Source: CAKOSP01 sp964370545 (GTDB lineage: Bacteria > Bacillota_I > Bacilli_A > RF39 > UBA660). Taken from it: a stretch of DNA of 64,000 bases. The position numbers and the translations under genes were made by a program. The notes beneath the pieces were generated by a model. That model saw only the letters and a program-made list of their open reading frames with translations, was not told where the DNA came from and did no database searches. The stretch covers positions 1 through 64,000 of the forward strand of contig CAYJJQ010000002.1 of the NCBI GenBank assembly GCA_964370545.1, written 5' to 3'. Shown piece after piece: positions 8,510 to 19,217 of the stretch; position 1 is the stretch's first letter, and each line of letters opens with the position of its first letter.

Positions 8510-11500
8510 TTAAAACAGACTCATTTGAGCAGACTCAGGAAGCCCGTCAAAAACTCCTAAATCACGAAGTTTTCCTATAGTAGTTTGATTAACCTTTCCT
8601 CTAGAAGCAAAATCTTCTATACAGTAAAAAGGTTTTACCTCTCTTTCTTCTTCTATTTTGTAGGCAACAGAATCTCCTAATCCTTCTACTGCCATAAATG
8701 GTAAGACTAAACATTTGTCTTCTTCATTAATTACAAAAGTTTTAGCTTTAGATTCTTCTAAGCTTATATTTTTAAATGAAAAACCTCTTTCCATCATTTC
8801 AAGTGCTACATTAAGTGTATCTGCAACAGCTTGCTCTTTAGCAGTAGCTCCAAATCCTTTTTCTTTTACTTCTGCTATTTTTCTTCTTATTCCTTCTTTA
8901 CCTTTAATCATAGCAACTACATCAAAATCACTTCTTCTGATACTAAAGTATGCTGAATAGTAATATAAAGGATAATAAACTTTAAAATATGCAACTCTAT
9001 ACGCCATCATAACATAAGCGCATGCATGAGCTTTTGGGAACATATATTTAATTCTACGGCATGATTCTATGAACCATTCTGGAGTATCTACTCTTCTCAT
9101 TTGATCAGCAAATTCCACCCATTTATCTGGTTCTTTAGTTGCTTTACCTTTACGAACGAATTCACTTATTTTAAAGGCTGCAGCAGGTTCCATTCCATAA
9201 TTAATTAAAAGTACCATGATGTCATCACGACAACCCACTACTTTATCAAATGACGCTATATCATTTACAATTAGATCTCTAACATTACCTTGCCAGACAT
9301 CTGTTCCGTGTGATAATCCAGATATTTTAACTAAATCAGAGAATTTAGTAGGTTTGATTTCTTGTAACATTCTTATTACAAAATTAGTTCCGAATTCTGG
9401 AATACCTAAAGTACCAGTTGGACACATTATTGCATCTTCTGTTACTTTAAGAGCATCGGTACGATTAAATAAAGATAATACATTTTCGTCATCAAATGTT
9501 ATTTTTTCTATATCCACTTTAGTAGTATCACCTAAATATTTAAGCATTGTAGGATCATCGTGTCCTAATATATCTAGTTTAAGAACATTATCATGTATAG
9601 CATGGAAATCAAAATGAGTTGTATACCAGGTTGAATCTGGTTCATCTGCTGGATATTGAAAGGCTGTAAAATCAAATACATCCATATTTTGAGGAATAAC
9701 TATTATTCCTCCTGGGTGCTGACCAGTAGTTCTTTTAATACCAGTTACTCCTTTTGATAATCTTTCAGTTTCAATACTATTTAATATAATTCCTTTTTCT
9801 TCACAGTATGCTTTAACAAAACCAAATGCAGTTTTATCTGCTACAGTTGAAATAGTACCTGCACGATATGCATTAGTTTCACCAAATAATTCTTTTACAT
9901 AATTATGAGCATCAGCTTGATTATCTCCTGAAAAGTTAAGGTCGATATCAGGTACTTTTTCTGCTTTAAACCCTAAGAAAGTAGCAAAAGGCATATCTTG
10001 ACCTTCTTTTTTATATTTAGTGCCACAACTACAATCTTTATCAGGTAAATCATATCCACTAGAATATGATTCTCCAAATGATTTACCATCCTCATCTTCA
10101 AATATTGAATGCTTACATTTTGGACATAAATAATGTGGACTTAATCCATTAACTTCTGTTATACCCATAAAAGTAGCAACTATAGATGATCCTACTGAAC
10201 CTCGTGATCCAACAAAATATCCATCTTCGTTACTCTTCTTAACTAGTTTTTGACTTATTAAGTATATAACGTCAAATCCACCACCAATAATACCTTCTAA
10301 TTCTGCTTCTATTCTCTCTGCGACAATTTTAGGAAGTGGATCACCATAAAGCTCGTGAGCTTTATCATAAACCATTTTTCTTGTTAACTCACCAGAGTTC
10401 TCCATAAGTGGCGTATATAATTTACTTTTGATTATTTCTAAATATTCCACTTTACTAGCTATTTTTTCCGGATTATTTATTACTATATCTTTTTTTGTTT
10501 CTTCATCTAAGAAGTTAAATGCATCTAACATTTCTTTAGTAGTTAAAAAATATTGGTTTGGTATTTCCATTCCTTTTCTATTAAGAGGATGAAGTTTACC
10601 TCCAGTTTTTTGGCTTACAATAATTTTTCTTGATATTAAATCTTCAGGCCTTAAGTTATGAACATCTCCTGTTGCAATAACAGGTTTATCAATTGATTTA
10701 GCTACACTAATTAACCTTTTTACATAACCTTCATAATCACTTATAGAGTGAAAATTCCCCTCTTTATTTATTAAATGGCTTACAACATTAGGAGGATAAA
10801 CTTCTATGTAATCATAAAATGACATCATAGTTCTAAGCTCATCATCATCTAGTTTATAACCTTTACTAAATACTTCTCCGTTAACACACCCAGATCCAAT
10901 TAATAATCCTTCTTTCAAATTAATTAATTCATCTCTCGGTATTTTAGGTTCCTTTCCTTTAAATAAATATTTTGTATTAGCTGTAGATACAATTTTAAAT
11001 AAATTTTTTAAACCTATAGCATTAGTTGCAATTAAAGTTAAATGAAATGGATATGCAAATTTAACTATATTTTCTCTATCTACTAAGTTTTTTAAATCAG
11101 TAGTATAAAAAACTTCGCTTTCTTCTAATATTTTTACCATTTTATAAAAACAACTTGCTGTTCCTTCACTATCATAATCAGCTCTATGGTGCTTACTTTC
11201 ATCCCATTCTACTTTTAAATTCCTCACTAAAGTAGAGAGTTTATGATTATGCCAATCTGGATACATAGTTCTTGCTAAAGCCATTGTATCTATAACTGTA
11301 TTTTTAAACTCACTTAAATTAAACTTACTTACTGCTGCTTCTATAAAGCTAATATCAAAACCAGCATTATGTGCTATTAAAGGTGTATTACCTGCAAACT
11401 CTAGAAATCTTTTTGTGACGTTTTCTTCACTATCTTTATCTTTAAGCATTTCATCAGTAATCATTGTTAAATCAACAATTACTTGAGGAAGTTTTCTAGG

Positions 11501-12811
11501 ACATGCAATTAATTCATCAAATCTATCTACGACTTCACCATTTTTTATCTTAACTGCACCAATTTCTATTAACTGATCTGTTCCAGCATTAAATCCTGTT
11601 GTTTCAACATCAAATACTATAAATTCATCTTCTAGTAAATGATATTTTTCTTCGTTATAAACTAATTTAGCATCAGCGTCAACAACATTCATTTCAACAC
11701 CATATAATACTTTAAAACGATCATCGCCTTCTTTACCGTTATTTATATCCCATAAAGAATTGAATATATTTGGATAGGATTGTAAATTATTATGATCAGT
11801 TATAGCAACTGCTTTATGACCTAAAGATGATGCAAATTTAACTAAACTTACTGCGTCAACTACACCATCCATTTGACTCATTTTACTATGAGCATGAAAC
11901 TCTATTCTTTTATGTTCTTCATCATCAGTTATTTTTACATCTTTAGTTTTTATACTTTCGATATTTCTAAGAGATACTACTAATTGTTTTAAATATTGAT
12001 CAAGTTCTATATTTCCATGTATTCTATACCAGTTTCCTTTTTTTAATTTTTTAGCAACTTTATAAAAGTCATTTTCTTCAAACCTTACCATTTTAGCTAA
12101 ATAACTATCTGTATAATCACTTATTTTAAGATTAAGAATATAAACTGTTCCTTTTTGGCCCTTTCTTTCACTGATTTCAATATCAAAAACAAATACTTCC
12201 ATGATAACATTTTTAGTTTCTCCAAAAATATTACTAAGCGCTGTAACATTGCCATCTTTATGAGAACCTAATATTATATTACTATCTTCAGCTTTATACT
12301 CTACATTTTTACTTTCTAAAATTACTTCTTCTAAGCTTTTTTTATTTTCTTCATTATAATTAATACTTACTTTATATTCACCTAATCCATAATATTTTAA
12401 ATACTCACTTATAAGTATTTCTTCTTTTTTTATTTCCTCGTTAGATAATTTATTATCTATTAATATAGATATATTAATATCATTTATTTCTATAGTATAT
12501 GTTTTTAAAATACTAAATGAAGGTCTTTTTTTTATTAGAGAATCAATATATAAATCTAAGTATTTTATAATATCTTCTTTATTTAATTTATCATAGTTCA
12601 TTATAATGATACATTTTTTATTATTAAGTCCATTTAAAGAAGCTTGATATAAGTTATCAAGTTCTTCCTTATCTATAATCACAGGACTCTTTAAATGTAC
12701 TTTAAAACTATCATCAGTTTTATTTAATACAACTTTTTCTACTCTAACATCATTAAATTTGTCAGTATTAAAATTTATTGCTTTAAAAAAATTACTTAAT
12801 TCTTGTGTCAT
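8510..12811 (-). CDS. polC: DNA polymerase III alpha subunit, PolC type
   Basis: 1433 residues from the ATG at 12811, preceded by AAGGAGA that lies inside the last codons of dnaE. Domains in order: an OB-fold region near 190-290 (KNVIMEVFVFDIEIS...); an intact PHP domain (EFHAHSKMSQMDG, ITDHNN); the inserted DEDD proofreading exonuclease (FDVETTGF); PHP continuation; zinc-ribbon cysteines (CPKCKHS, DKDCSCG); the catalytic palm with PDIDLNFSG and KLDILGHDD. This is the leading replicase of low-GC Gram-positives. Only one base separates it from dnaE upstream, so the two replicative polymerases are probably translated in a coupled manner. Confidence 0.97.
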   Translation of the reverse strand: MTQELSNFFKAINFNTDKFNDVRVEKVVLNKTDDSFKVHLKSPVIIDKEELDNLYQASLNGLNNKKCIIIMNYDKLNKEDIIKYLDLYIDSLIKKRPSFSILKTYTIEINDINISILIDNKLSNEEIKKEEILISEYLKYYGLGEYKVSINYNEENKKSLEEVILESKNVEYKAEDSNIILGSHKDGNVTALSNIFGETKNVIMEVFVFDIEISERKGQKGTVYILNLKISDYTDSYLAKMVRFEENDFYKVAKKLKKGNWYRIHGNIELDQYLKQLVVSLRNIESIKTKDVKITDDEEHKRIEFHAHSKMSQMDGVVDAVSLVKFASSLGHKAVAITDHNNLQSYPNIFNSLWDINNGKEGDDRFKVLYGVEMNVVDADAKLVYNEEKYHLLEDEFIVFDVETTGFNAGTDQLIEIGAVKIKNGEVVDRFDELIACPRKLPQVIVDLTMITDEMLKDKDSEENVTKRFLEFAGNTPLIAHNAGFDISFIEAAVSKFNLSEFKNTVIDTMALARTMYPDWHNHKLSTLVRNLKVEWDESKHHRADYDSEGTASCFYKMVKILEESEVFYTTDLKNLVDRENIVKFAYPFHLTLIATNAIGLKNLFKIVSTANTKYLFKGKEPKIPRDELINLKEGLLIGSGCVNGEVFSKGYKLDDDELRTMMSFYDYIEVYPPNVVSHLINKEGNFHSISDYEGYVKRLISVAKSIDKPVIATGDVHNLRPEDLISRKIIVSQKTGGKLHPLNRKGMEIPNQYFLTTKEMLDAFNFLDEETKKDIVINNPEKIASKVEYLEIIKSKLYTPLMENSGELTRKMVYDKAHELYGDPLPKIVAERIEAELEGIIGGGFDVIYLISQKLVKKSNEDGYFVGSRGSVGSSIVATFMGITEVNGLSPHYLCPKCKHSIFEDEDGKSFGESYSSGYDLPDKDCSCGTKYKKEGQDMPFATFLGFKAEKVPDIDLNFSGDNQADAHNYVKELFGETNAYRAGTISTVADKTAFGFVKAYCEEKGIILNSIETERLSKGVTGIKRTTGQHPGGIIVIPQNMDVFDFTAFQYPADEPDSTWYTTHFDFHAIHDNVLKLDILGHDDPTMLKYLGDTTKVDIEKITFDDENVLSLFNRTDALKVTEDAIMCPTGTLGIPEFGTNFVIRMLQEIKPTKFSDLVKISGLSHGTDVWQGNVRDLIVNDIASFDKVVGCRDDIMVLLINYGMEPAAAFKISEFVRKGKATKEPDKWVEFADQMRRVDTPEWFIESCRRIKYMFPKAHACAYVMMAYRVAYFKVYYPLYYYSAYFSIRRSDFDVVAMIKGKEGIRRKIAEVKEKGFGATAKEQAVADTLNVALEMMERGFSFKNISLEESKAKTFVINEEDKCLVLPFMAVEGLGDSVAYKIEEEREVKPFYCIEDFASRGKVNQTTIGKLRDLGVFDGLPESAQMSLF

Positions 12812-12812
12812 G

Positions 12813-15647
12813 TTACTTCTCCTTAATGCTGTTAACAATTATATTTATTTTATCATATGATTTACTTACTTTACCACTAATAAATACAAAATCATTTACT
12901 TTTATATTACTAAGTAAATTAAATTGATCTTTAAATACTACACCTTCTATTTTACCCGTTTCATCAGATAGTGTTAAAAAAGCCATGTCATCATTATTTT
13001 TAGTTTTTATTTTTTTTATATTAGAAACTATTACTGCACAAACTACATTTTTAAATAAACTGTTTTGTGCATTTTTTATTTTAAAATACTTATCATCTTT
13101 GTATATACTTGAAGGATGATTTCCTATATAAAAATTATATATTTCAAATTCTTTATTTCTTAAAAATTCATTAGCAAATTCTGGATATTCTTTAATAAGT
13201 GGTTTTTTACCATATCCATTTAAATCAGCATAATTATCTACTACATCATAATTAGATATAAGTGTATTATAATTTAAATTAAAACTTCTTAAAGCTCCAC
13301 CATATATTAATAATTCTATTTTATCTTTAGGAAGATCTTTATTTTTAAGCATAAAATCAAAATAATCTTCGTAAGGTCTTGCTTCTAATATAGTATTTTC
13401 TATTTCTTTAGTTATTCCTTTAATCATAGTAAGTGGTAATATTAATTGATTATTTTTTAGTTCATAATGTTTAAAAGAATAATTAACTTCTGGTTTAATT
13501 ATTTTTATATTATTATTTTTAAGTTCCATTAAATAGTTTTCTTTAGCATTTATATCTTTAGAATCATTAAGTAAACTATTTATAAAATATTCTTCATGAT
13601 AGACTTTTAAATATGCCATTTGATAACTAATAATGGCATATGCAACAGAATGTGATTTATTAAATCCATAGTTAGCAAACTTCACTATTTTAGCATATAA
13701 AAATTTTGCTAGTTTTTCCTCATAGTTATTCTTAATTGCTCCTTTTACAAAACTTTCTTCATATTTTTTTATATCTACTATTTTCTTTTTAGAAATAGCT
13801 CTTCTAATAATATCGGCATCGGTCATACTAAAACCACCTACTAGTACTAGAATTTTAATTATTTGTTCTTGATATAAAATTATTCCATAAGTTTCTTTTA
13901 ATATATCTTCTAAACTTGAATGATAATATTTAATATTGTTTTTATTTTGTTTATTTTTAATATAATCATCTAGTGACGTAGAAGGACCTGGTCTAACTAA
14001 TGCCACAGCAGCAATAAGTTCTTTAAAGCTATCAGGTTTTAGTTTAGAAAGTAATTTTTTCATAGATGGAGTATCATACTGGAATATTCCATCGGTTTTT
14101 ATATCAGTAAATATTTTAATTACTTTAGGATCATTTAAATCAATATCATTTAAATGCTTTTTATCAATAATATTTAATATATTTGATATTATCGATAAAT
14201 TTTTAACTCCTAAAAAATCCATTTTTAATATACCTAAATCATCTAAGTAATCCATTGTAATACCTGTTAAGTTCAGGTCATCATTTACTTCAACTGGTAT
14301 TACTTCATCTAAGTTATCACTACATATAACTACTCCTGCAGCATGTGTAGAAACATTCTTTTTTATATTTTCTAATTTTATAGCAACTTGATATAATTTT
14401 TTTAACTCAGGATAATTTTTTAAATATTTACTAACTACTTCATTATCTAAATTTTCTTTTAAACTTTTAAATCTATCTATACTTTTTACAAATTTATCTA
14501 TTAACGTATTATCAAGTTTCATTATTTTACTAATTTCTTTTAATACTAATTTTGCTTTTAATGTATTGTATGTAAGGCCTACTGCTACCTTATCATGACC
14601 ATATTTATTTTGAACATATTTAATTACATCAATTCTTTTTTCACTATCAAAATCTATGTCTATATCAGGCATAGTTATTCTATCTTTATTTAAAAATCTT
14701 TCAAATAATAAATCGTATTTTAATGGATCAATATCGGTTATACCTATAGCATATGACACTAATGATCCTGCAGCAGAACCTTTACCAGGGCCCACTAAGA
14801 TATTGTTTTTCTTAGCATATAAAACATAATCATATACTATTAAAAAGTAATCAGTAAATCCCATATCTTTAATAACTGATAGTTCATTATCAAGTCTATC
14901 TTGATATTCTTTTGTAATTTTACCGTTTAATCTTTTATAAAGTCCTTTAGATGAGAGAGCAAGTAAATATTCATAAGAATCTTTACTTTGATCATATTTA
15001 GGTATGAATAACTTTTTAGAAGGCATTACTAAATTAAGTTTACTAATGACATTATTTATTTGATTATATTTATTTTCATCTAATTTTTTTATACTTGGAT
15101 CATGTATTAAGTTATTTGATCCACCAAGTTCATTCAAATAATTTAAATATATGTTGTCTTCTTCGCTTAGAGTTTTAGTGCTAGGAGAATATATAACATT
15201 ATTTGTTATTACTAAAGCAATTGTTTCTTCTTCTTTACTTTTGTAACTAATAAATAAGTTATTATATACAATTAATTCATCAAATATATCTTTATTTGGT
15301 TTGCTTATAATACATAATACATTATTGCTATATTTAGTTAAATCTAATATATCTAATTCTTTTTTTTGTCTTATAGTATTTATTTTTAGCAAATTCTTAA
15401 AGCCATCATAATTTTCAGCATATAAATATAATTTAATATCTTTATAAATAACTTCAAGACCTATACACGGTTTAATGTTATTAGTAATTGCTTTATTATA
15501 AAATTCAAATGATGCCCCTAAATTACTATCACATATTGCTGCCGATTTAATATTATATGCATTACAAAAATTAATTAAATCATTTACTTTAATTAAAGAA
15601 TTTAACAAATAATAATCTGTTTTAATATTAAATGGTAAATAAGACAT
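12813..15647 (-). CDS. dnaE: DNA polymerase III alpha subunit, DnaE type
   Basis: 944 residues from the ATG at 15647, preceded by GAGG; an in-frame Met 38 codons earlier lacks a ribosome binding site and gives a non-homologous extension. The palm is intact: PGKGSAAGSLV, MPDIDIDFDSEKR and LKMDFLG, and HAAGVV. A C-terminal OB fold follows (residues about 860-940). The N-terminal PHP domain is degenerate: the HxH metal motif normally in HLHTEYS is replaced by NIKTDYY, and TDHG by CDSN, so metal-dependent PHP activity is unlikely. Short for DnaE (usually about 1,100). In Bacillus, DnaE extends primers before handing over to PolC. Confidence 0.95.
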   Translation of the reverse strand: MSYLPFNIKTDYYLLNSLIKVNDLINFCNAYNIKSAAICDSNLGASFEFYNKAITNNIKPCIGLEVIYKDIKLYLYAENYDGFKNLLKINTIRQKKELDILDLTKYSNNVLCIISKPNKDIFDELIVYNNLFISYKSKEEETIALVITNNVIYSPSTKTLSEEDNIYLNYLNELGGSNNLIHDPSIKKLDENKYNQINNVISKLNLVMPSKKLFIPKYDQSKDSYEYLLALSSKGLYKRLNGKITKEYQDRLDNELSVIKDMGFTDYFLIVYDYVLYAKKNNILVGPGKGSAAGSLVSYAIGITDIDPLKYDLLFERFLNKDRITMPDIDIDFDSEKRIDVIKYVQNKYGHDKVAVGLTYNTLKAKLVLKEISKIMKLDNTLIDKFVKSIDRFKSLKENLDNEVVSKYLKNYPELKKLYQVAIKLENIKKNVSTHAAGVVICSDNLDEVIPVEVNDDLNLTGITMDYLDDLGILKMDFLGVKNLSIISNILNIIDKKHLNDIDLNDPKVIKIFTDIKTDGIFQYDTPSMKKLLSKLKPDSFKELIAAVALVRPGPSTSLDDYIKNKQNKNNIKYYHSSLEDILKETYGIILYQEQIIKILVLVGGFSMTDADIIRRAISKKKIVDIKKYEESFVKGAIKNNYEEKLAKFLYAKIVKFANYGFNKSHSVAYAIISYQMAYLKVYHEEYFINSLLNDSKDINAKENYLMELKNNNIKIIKPEVNYSFKHYELKNNQLILPLTMIKGITKEIENTILEARPYEDYFDFMLKNKDLPKDKIELLIYGGALRSFNLNYNTLISNYDVVDNYADLNGYGKKPLIKEYPEFANEFLRNKEFEIYNFYIGNHPSSIYKDDKYFKIKNAQNSLFKNVVCAVIVSNIKKIKTKNNDDMAFLTLSDETGKIEGVVFKDQFNLLSNIKVNDFVFISGKVSKSYDKINIIVNSIKEK

Positions 15648-15775
15648 ATAAACCTCAAAATTATTATAACATAAATTAAGTAAGATACACATTAAATAAA
15701 TACTTTTTTTACTAGATACATTGACAATTATGCTATAATATGATAAAGTTTTATTTAGCAAAAGGAGGCAATAAT

Positions 15776-15964
15776 ATGGCTACAAAATTAACAACAAAAA
15801 AACCTTTAACAGGTAATAAAAGATCTCATGCTTTAAATGCTACTAAAATGCAACAAAAACCAAATTTACAAACTAAAAAAGTAAATGGTAATAAAGTTAG
15901 ATTAAGTGCTAGAGAATTAAAAACTTTAAATAAAAAAAATAAAACAGATCAAGTTGAAGACTAA
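15776..15964 (+). CDS. rpmB: 50S ribosomal protein L28
   Basis: 62 residues from the ATG at 15776, preceded by AAAGGAGG; an in-frame start 12 codons earlier is not needed. The pattern GNKRSHALNATKMQ, KPNLQTKKV and SARELKTL is that of L28. No zinc-binding cysteines are present, so this is the C-minus type. The gene is monocistronic; its last codons overlap the convergent rpe stop by four bases and form one arm of a terminator. Confidence 0.92.
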   Translation: MATKLTTKKPLTGNKRSHALNATKMQQKPNLQTKKVNGNKVRLSARELKTLNKKNKTDQVED

Positions 15965-15978
15965 TCTGTTTTTTCTTT
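15941..15978. terminator. terminator overlapping the rpmB and rpe ends
   Basis: AAAACAGAT (15941-15949) pairs with ATCTGTTTT (15964-15972) around a 14-base loop that contains both stop codons; a T-rich tract follows on the plus strand. Confidence 0.6.
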
Positions 15979-16611
15979 TAATAAATTAATTTGTTTTTGA
16001 TAATCATCAGATTGACATATAAATGAACCACTTATAATATAATCTATATTATCACTATCTATATTTTTTATTGTATCATTATTAATACCACCATCTACTG
16101 CTATTTCAAAATGCAAGCGATGTTTCTTTTTATAATCAATTACTGATTTGATTTGATTTGATGTTTCTTTTAAATAAGCTTGCCCTCCCATTCCAGGAAC
16201 AACACTCATAATAAGTACTCTATCAATATCATTTAAATATGCATCAAAGTATGATATATCTTCATTCGGATTTATTACTATACCTGGAGATATATTCATT
16301 AGTTTTAATTGATTAATTAATATATGACTATTTTTTTCAGTCATTGGATGAAAAAATAAGTTTTCTACATTATCATATTTCTTAAATACTTTAATAAATT
16401 TACTAGGATTCTCCATCATTAAATGTACATCCAAAGGTTTTTTTGCAAGGTTTAAAACCTTTTTTATTTTGCCTTTTTTTATATTATTTAATTCTACATA
16501 TTTTCCATCCATAAGATCCATATGAATGTAATCTGCTGTTGTATCATTTATTCTATTAATTGTTTCTTTAAGTTTATGTTTACTACTTAAATAACTTACC
16601 GCGATTTTCAT
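15961..16611 (-). CDS. rpe: ribulose-phosphate 3-epimerase
   Basis: 216 residues, the normal length. It converts ribulose-5-phosphate to xylulose-5-phosphate in the pentose phosphate pathway. TIM-barrel signatures seen: HMDLMDGK, DVHLMMENP, MSVVPGMGGQ and AVDGGIN, including the metal-binding His/Asp residues. The ATG is preceded by AGGAGG with a short 3-base gap, and overlaps rsgA by 29 bases. The order prkC-rsgA-rpe is standard in Bacilli. Confidence 0.95.
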   Translation of the reverse strand: MKIAVSYLSSKHKLKETINRINDTTADYIHMDLMDGKYVELNNIKKGKIKKVLNLAKKPLDVHLMMENPSKFIKVFKKYDNVENLFFHPMTEKNSHILINQLKLMNISPGIVINPNEDISYFDAYLNDIDRVLIMSVVPGMGGQAYLKETSNQIKSVIDYKKKHRLHFEIAVDGGINNDTIKNIDSDNIDYIISGSFICQSDDYQKQINLLKEKTD

Positions 16612-17437
16612 ATGCCTCCTTATACATTCTTAGATAATTATCATATCTACTTTTTCTTATACTTTTTCCTACCTCTTTTTTTACATTACAATTTTCTTTA
16701 TCATGATTACAATCTTTATACTCACATACAATATTATTAAATTCAACAAAATAATCTTTTAACACATCATGTTTAATATGAGTTAAATCAATGGCAGAAA
16801 ACCCTGGAGTATCCGCTATATAAAAATTAGCAATTTTATATAGTTGTGTATGTCTAGTAGTATGCACTCCTCTACCAAGCGCATCAGATATTTGTTTTGT
16901 TTCTAAATTTAAATTTTTATCTAGTTTATTAAGTAAAGTAGATTTACCTGCACCCGTTTGTCCCACTAAGAAACCTATTTTATTTTTAAGTACTATTTTA
17001 AACGTAAATAGATTTCTATTTGTAAGAATTTTATATCCTATTTTTTTATAATATCTCATTATATCTTTAACTTCTTTTAAATCTTCTTTATTAGCTAAAT
17101 CGAATTTTGTAAAACATAAAATTGGTTTTATTTTTCTTGATTCAAAATTAGTTATTAGTTTATCTAATAAACTTAATGATAAATCAGGTTTTTTTATAGA
17201 TGTAACTATAAGAGCAAATTCAGCATTTGCAACAGGTGGCCTTTCAGAATAATTTACCCTTGGATAAATATTAGTAATTACATTTCCTTCAGTTTCTATA
17301 TCTACATGGTCTCCTACTACAGGAATCATTTTTTGAAAGCGAAAAATACCTCGAGGATTACAATCGTAATCCCCATCCGAGGTATTCACTGTATATAAGT
17401 TACTAATATTTTTTGTTATTACACCTTTTTTTAACAA
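16583..17437 (-). CDS. rsgA: ribosome small-subunit-dependent GTPase A
   Basis: 284 residues from a TTG at 17437. An upstream in-frame TTG at 17467 is possible, but the family starts near LLKKGVITKN and a GGAGAGG lies about 12 bases before the 17437 TTG. N-terminal OB fold, then a circularly permuted GTPase (TKFDL G4, GQTGAGKST G1, DTPGFS G3) and a C-terminal zinc knuckle with C-x5-C-x-H-x5-C (CEYKDCNHDKENC). RsgA assists late 30S maturation. The start overlaps the last codons of prkC, so expression is likely coupled to the kinase. Confidence 0.94.
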   Translation of the reverse strand: MLKKGVITKNISNLYTVNTSDGDYDCNPRGIFRFQKMIPVVGDHVDIETEGNVITNIYPRVNYSERPPVANAEFALIVTSIKKPDLSLSLLDKLITNFESRKIKPILCFTKFDLANKEDLKEVKDIMRYYKKIGYKILTNRNLFTFKIVLKNKIGFLVGQTGAGKSTLLNKLDKNLNLETKQISDALGRGVHTTRHTQLYKIANFYIADTPGFSAIDLTHIKHDVLKDYFVEFNNIVCEYKDCNHDKENCNVKKEVGKSIRKSRYDNYLRMYKEAYENRGKLFK

Positions 17438-19209
17438 AGCGGTTTTCCGTCCTCTCCAACTCCACAATCCGGTTCATCATCCGGATCTACTGGTAATGTA
17501 CTAGTTCCAACAACATCAATTGTAAGAGAGCTTCCTTCATATATAGGATCTCCTACATTTCTATTTTGATCTATAACAGCACCTTCTTGATATAAATCAC
17601 TTGTTACATAATTAACTTTTAAATTCAATCCCCATTCTAGAGCAAAATCTCTTACATCCTGCTCTGTATATTCTTCTGCTAAAAAGTCAGGATAAACTTC
17701 TAATCTAGGTAAATATAGTATAACAGTTGAGTTTGGAGATAGTTCTTCTCCTTCTTTAACTGATTGATCTATTACAACATCAGGTTCATAAGTTATACCT
17801 GTACTAAGATCTACATCTTGATAATTAATAATTACATTAAATTTTAAGTTCTTTAAAAGAGCTTCTGCAGCAGCTACATCCATTCCTATATAATCTTGCA
17901 TTATTAAATCTGTATTCCCAAGTGACATATATAAAGTGACTGATGAATCTATTTTACGTTCACTTCCTGCAAATGGAGCTGTTTTAACTGCTACACCATC
18001 TTCGTGATCTTTTGATTGTTGATATATTATATTTTTATCAACTACAAATCCGGCATCTTGCAATAACTCAATAGCTTCTTTTTCTGTTAATCCTGCAACA
18101 TCTGGTATTACTACAATATCAGAAGATGCTATTTTAGGAATTAATACTACTAAAGTTGTAATGATTACTACTAAACCAGTAAATATACCTGCCATTATTA
18201 GTAAAGTTTTATTATTGCCTTTTAAATCTTTTTCAGTAATTTTCTTTGCTATAACTTCTTCATCTTCTTTCTTCTTATTTTTTTCTTCTATTTTCTTTTC
18301 TTCTTTTTCTTGATTAACTATTTTCATAACCTTAGTTTCATCATAATCAGTTTCAGGATATTTCAATACTATTTTTGCTTCTTTTTTTCTGGATTCATCT
18401 AAGCACGTTTTTAAATCTTCGTGCATTTCCCTTGCATCACTATATCTATTTTTAGGATTCTTAGCTGTTGCTCTTATTATTATATTAGCTATACTTTGAG
18501 GTATATTAGGCACTTGAGCATTTATCTCAGGCATGCTTTCTTTAAGATGTTTAAGAGCTATTTCCACAGCATTTTCACCTGTATACGGTAATTTACCTGC
18601 TAGTAATTCATATAATACTATACCAATTGAATAAATATCACTTTGTAGTGTACTTGTTTTACCCATTGCCTGTTCAGGCGGTAAATAATGTACACTGCCC
18701 ATTACTGAATTAGTTTGCGTTAACTGAGTTCCATTCATAGCAATCGCTATTCCAAAATCAGTTATTTTTACTAATCCATTTTCTAATATTAATATATTTT
18801 GTGGTTTAATATCTCTATGTATTAAATATGAATCATGAGCTATTGATAATCCATGAGTAATTTGAAGTCCAATATCTACCACTTCAGGAATAGTAAGTTT
18901 ACCTCTTTTTTTAAGTAAGTTTTTCAAATGCTTACCTTCAATATATTCCATTACTATGTAATATTCTCCAGAGTCTTCCCCTACATCATATATTTCAACT
19001 ATATTAGGATTAGATAAACTAGAAGCCGCAAGTGCTTCTCTTTGAAATCTTCTAACAAATTTTTCATCAGTCGCTAAATCTCCTCTTAATACTTTAACAG
19101 CTACTTCTCTGTCTAATATAGTATCATGAGCAAGAAAAACATTCGACATACCGCCTTCACCAATGTTTTTTATTATTTGATATCTATCACTAATCTTTTG
19201 TCCCTTCAT
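17431..19209 (-). CDS. prkC: serine/threonine protein kinase with PASTA repeats
   Basis: About 592 residues. Kinase domain at residues 8-270: glycine loop GEGGMSNV, AVKVL Lys, HRDIKPQN catalytic loop, DFGIA. A Lys/Glu-rich linker and one membrane span (about 343-365) lead to three extracellular PASTA repeats and a short acidic Cys-containing tail. PASTA domains of this family bind muropeptides or lipid II and the kinase tunes wall synthesis, translation and dormancy exit. Start ambiguous: ATG at 19209 or GTG at 19215 with GGTGAT upstream. Directly follows its phosphatase stp. Confidence 0.96.
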   Translation of the reverse strand: MKGQKISDRYQIIKNIGEGGMSNVFLAHDTILDREVAVKVLRGDLATDEKFVRRFQREALAASSLSNPNIVEIYDVGEDSGEYYIVMEYIEGKHLKNLLKKRGKLTIPEVVDIGLQITHGLSIAHDSYLIHRDIKPQNILILENGLVKITDFGIAIAMNGTQLTQTNSVMGSVHYLPPEQAMGKTSTLQSDIYSIGIVLYELLAGKLPYTGENAVEIALKHLKESMPEINAQVPNIPQSIANIIIRATAKNPKNRYSDAREMHEDLKTCLDESRKKEAKIVLKYPETDYDETKVMKIVNQEKEEKKIEEKNKKKEDEEVIAKKITEKDLKGNNKTLLIMAGIFTGLVVIITTLVVLIPKIASSDIVVIPDVAGLTEKEAIELLQDAGFVVDKNIIYQQSKDHEDGVAVKTAPFAGSERKIDSSVTLYMSLGNTDLIMQDYIGMDVAAAEALLKNLKFNVIINYQDVDLSTGITYEPDVVIDQSVKEGEELSPNSTVILYLPRLEVYPDFLAEEYTEQDVRDFALEWGLNLKVNYVTSDLYQEGAVIDQNRNVGDPIYEGSSLTIDVVGTSTLPVDPDDEPDCGVGEDGKPLC

Positions 19210-19217
19210 TATCACTT

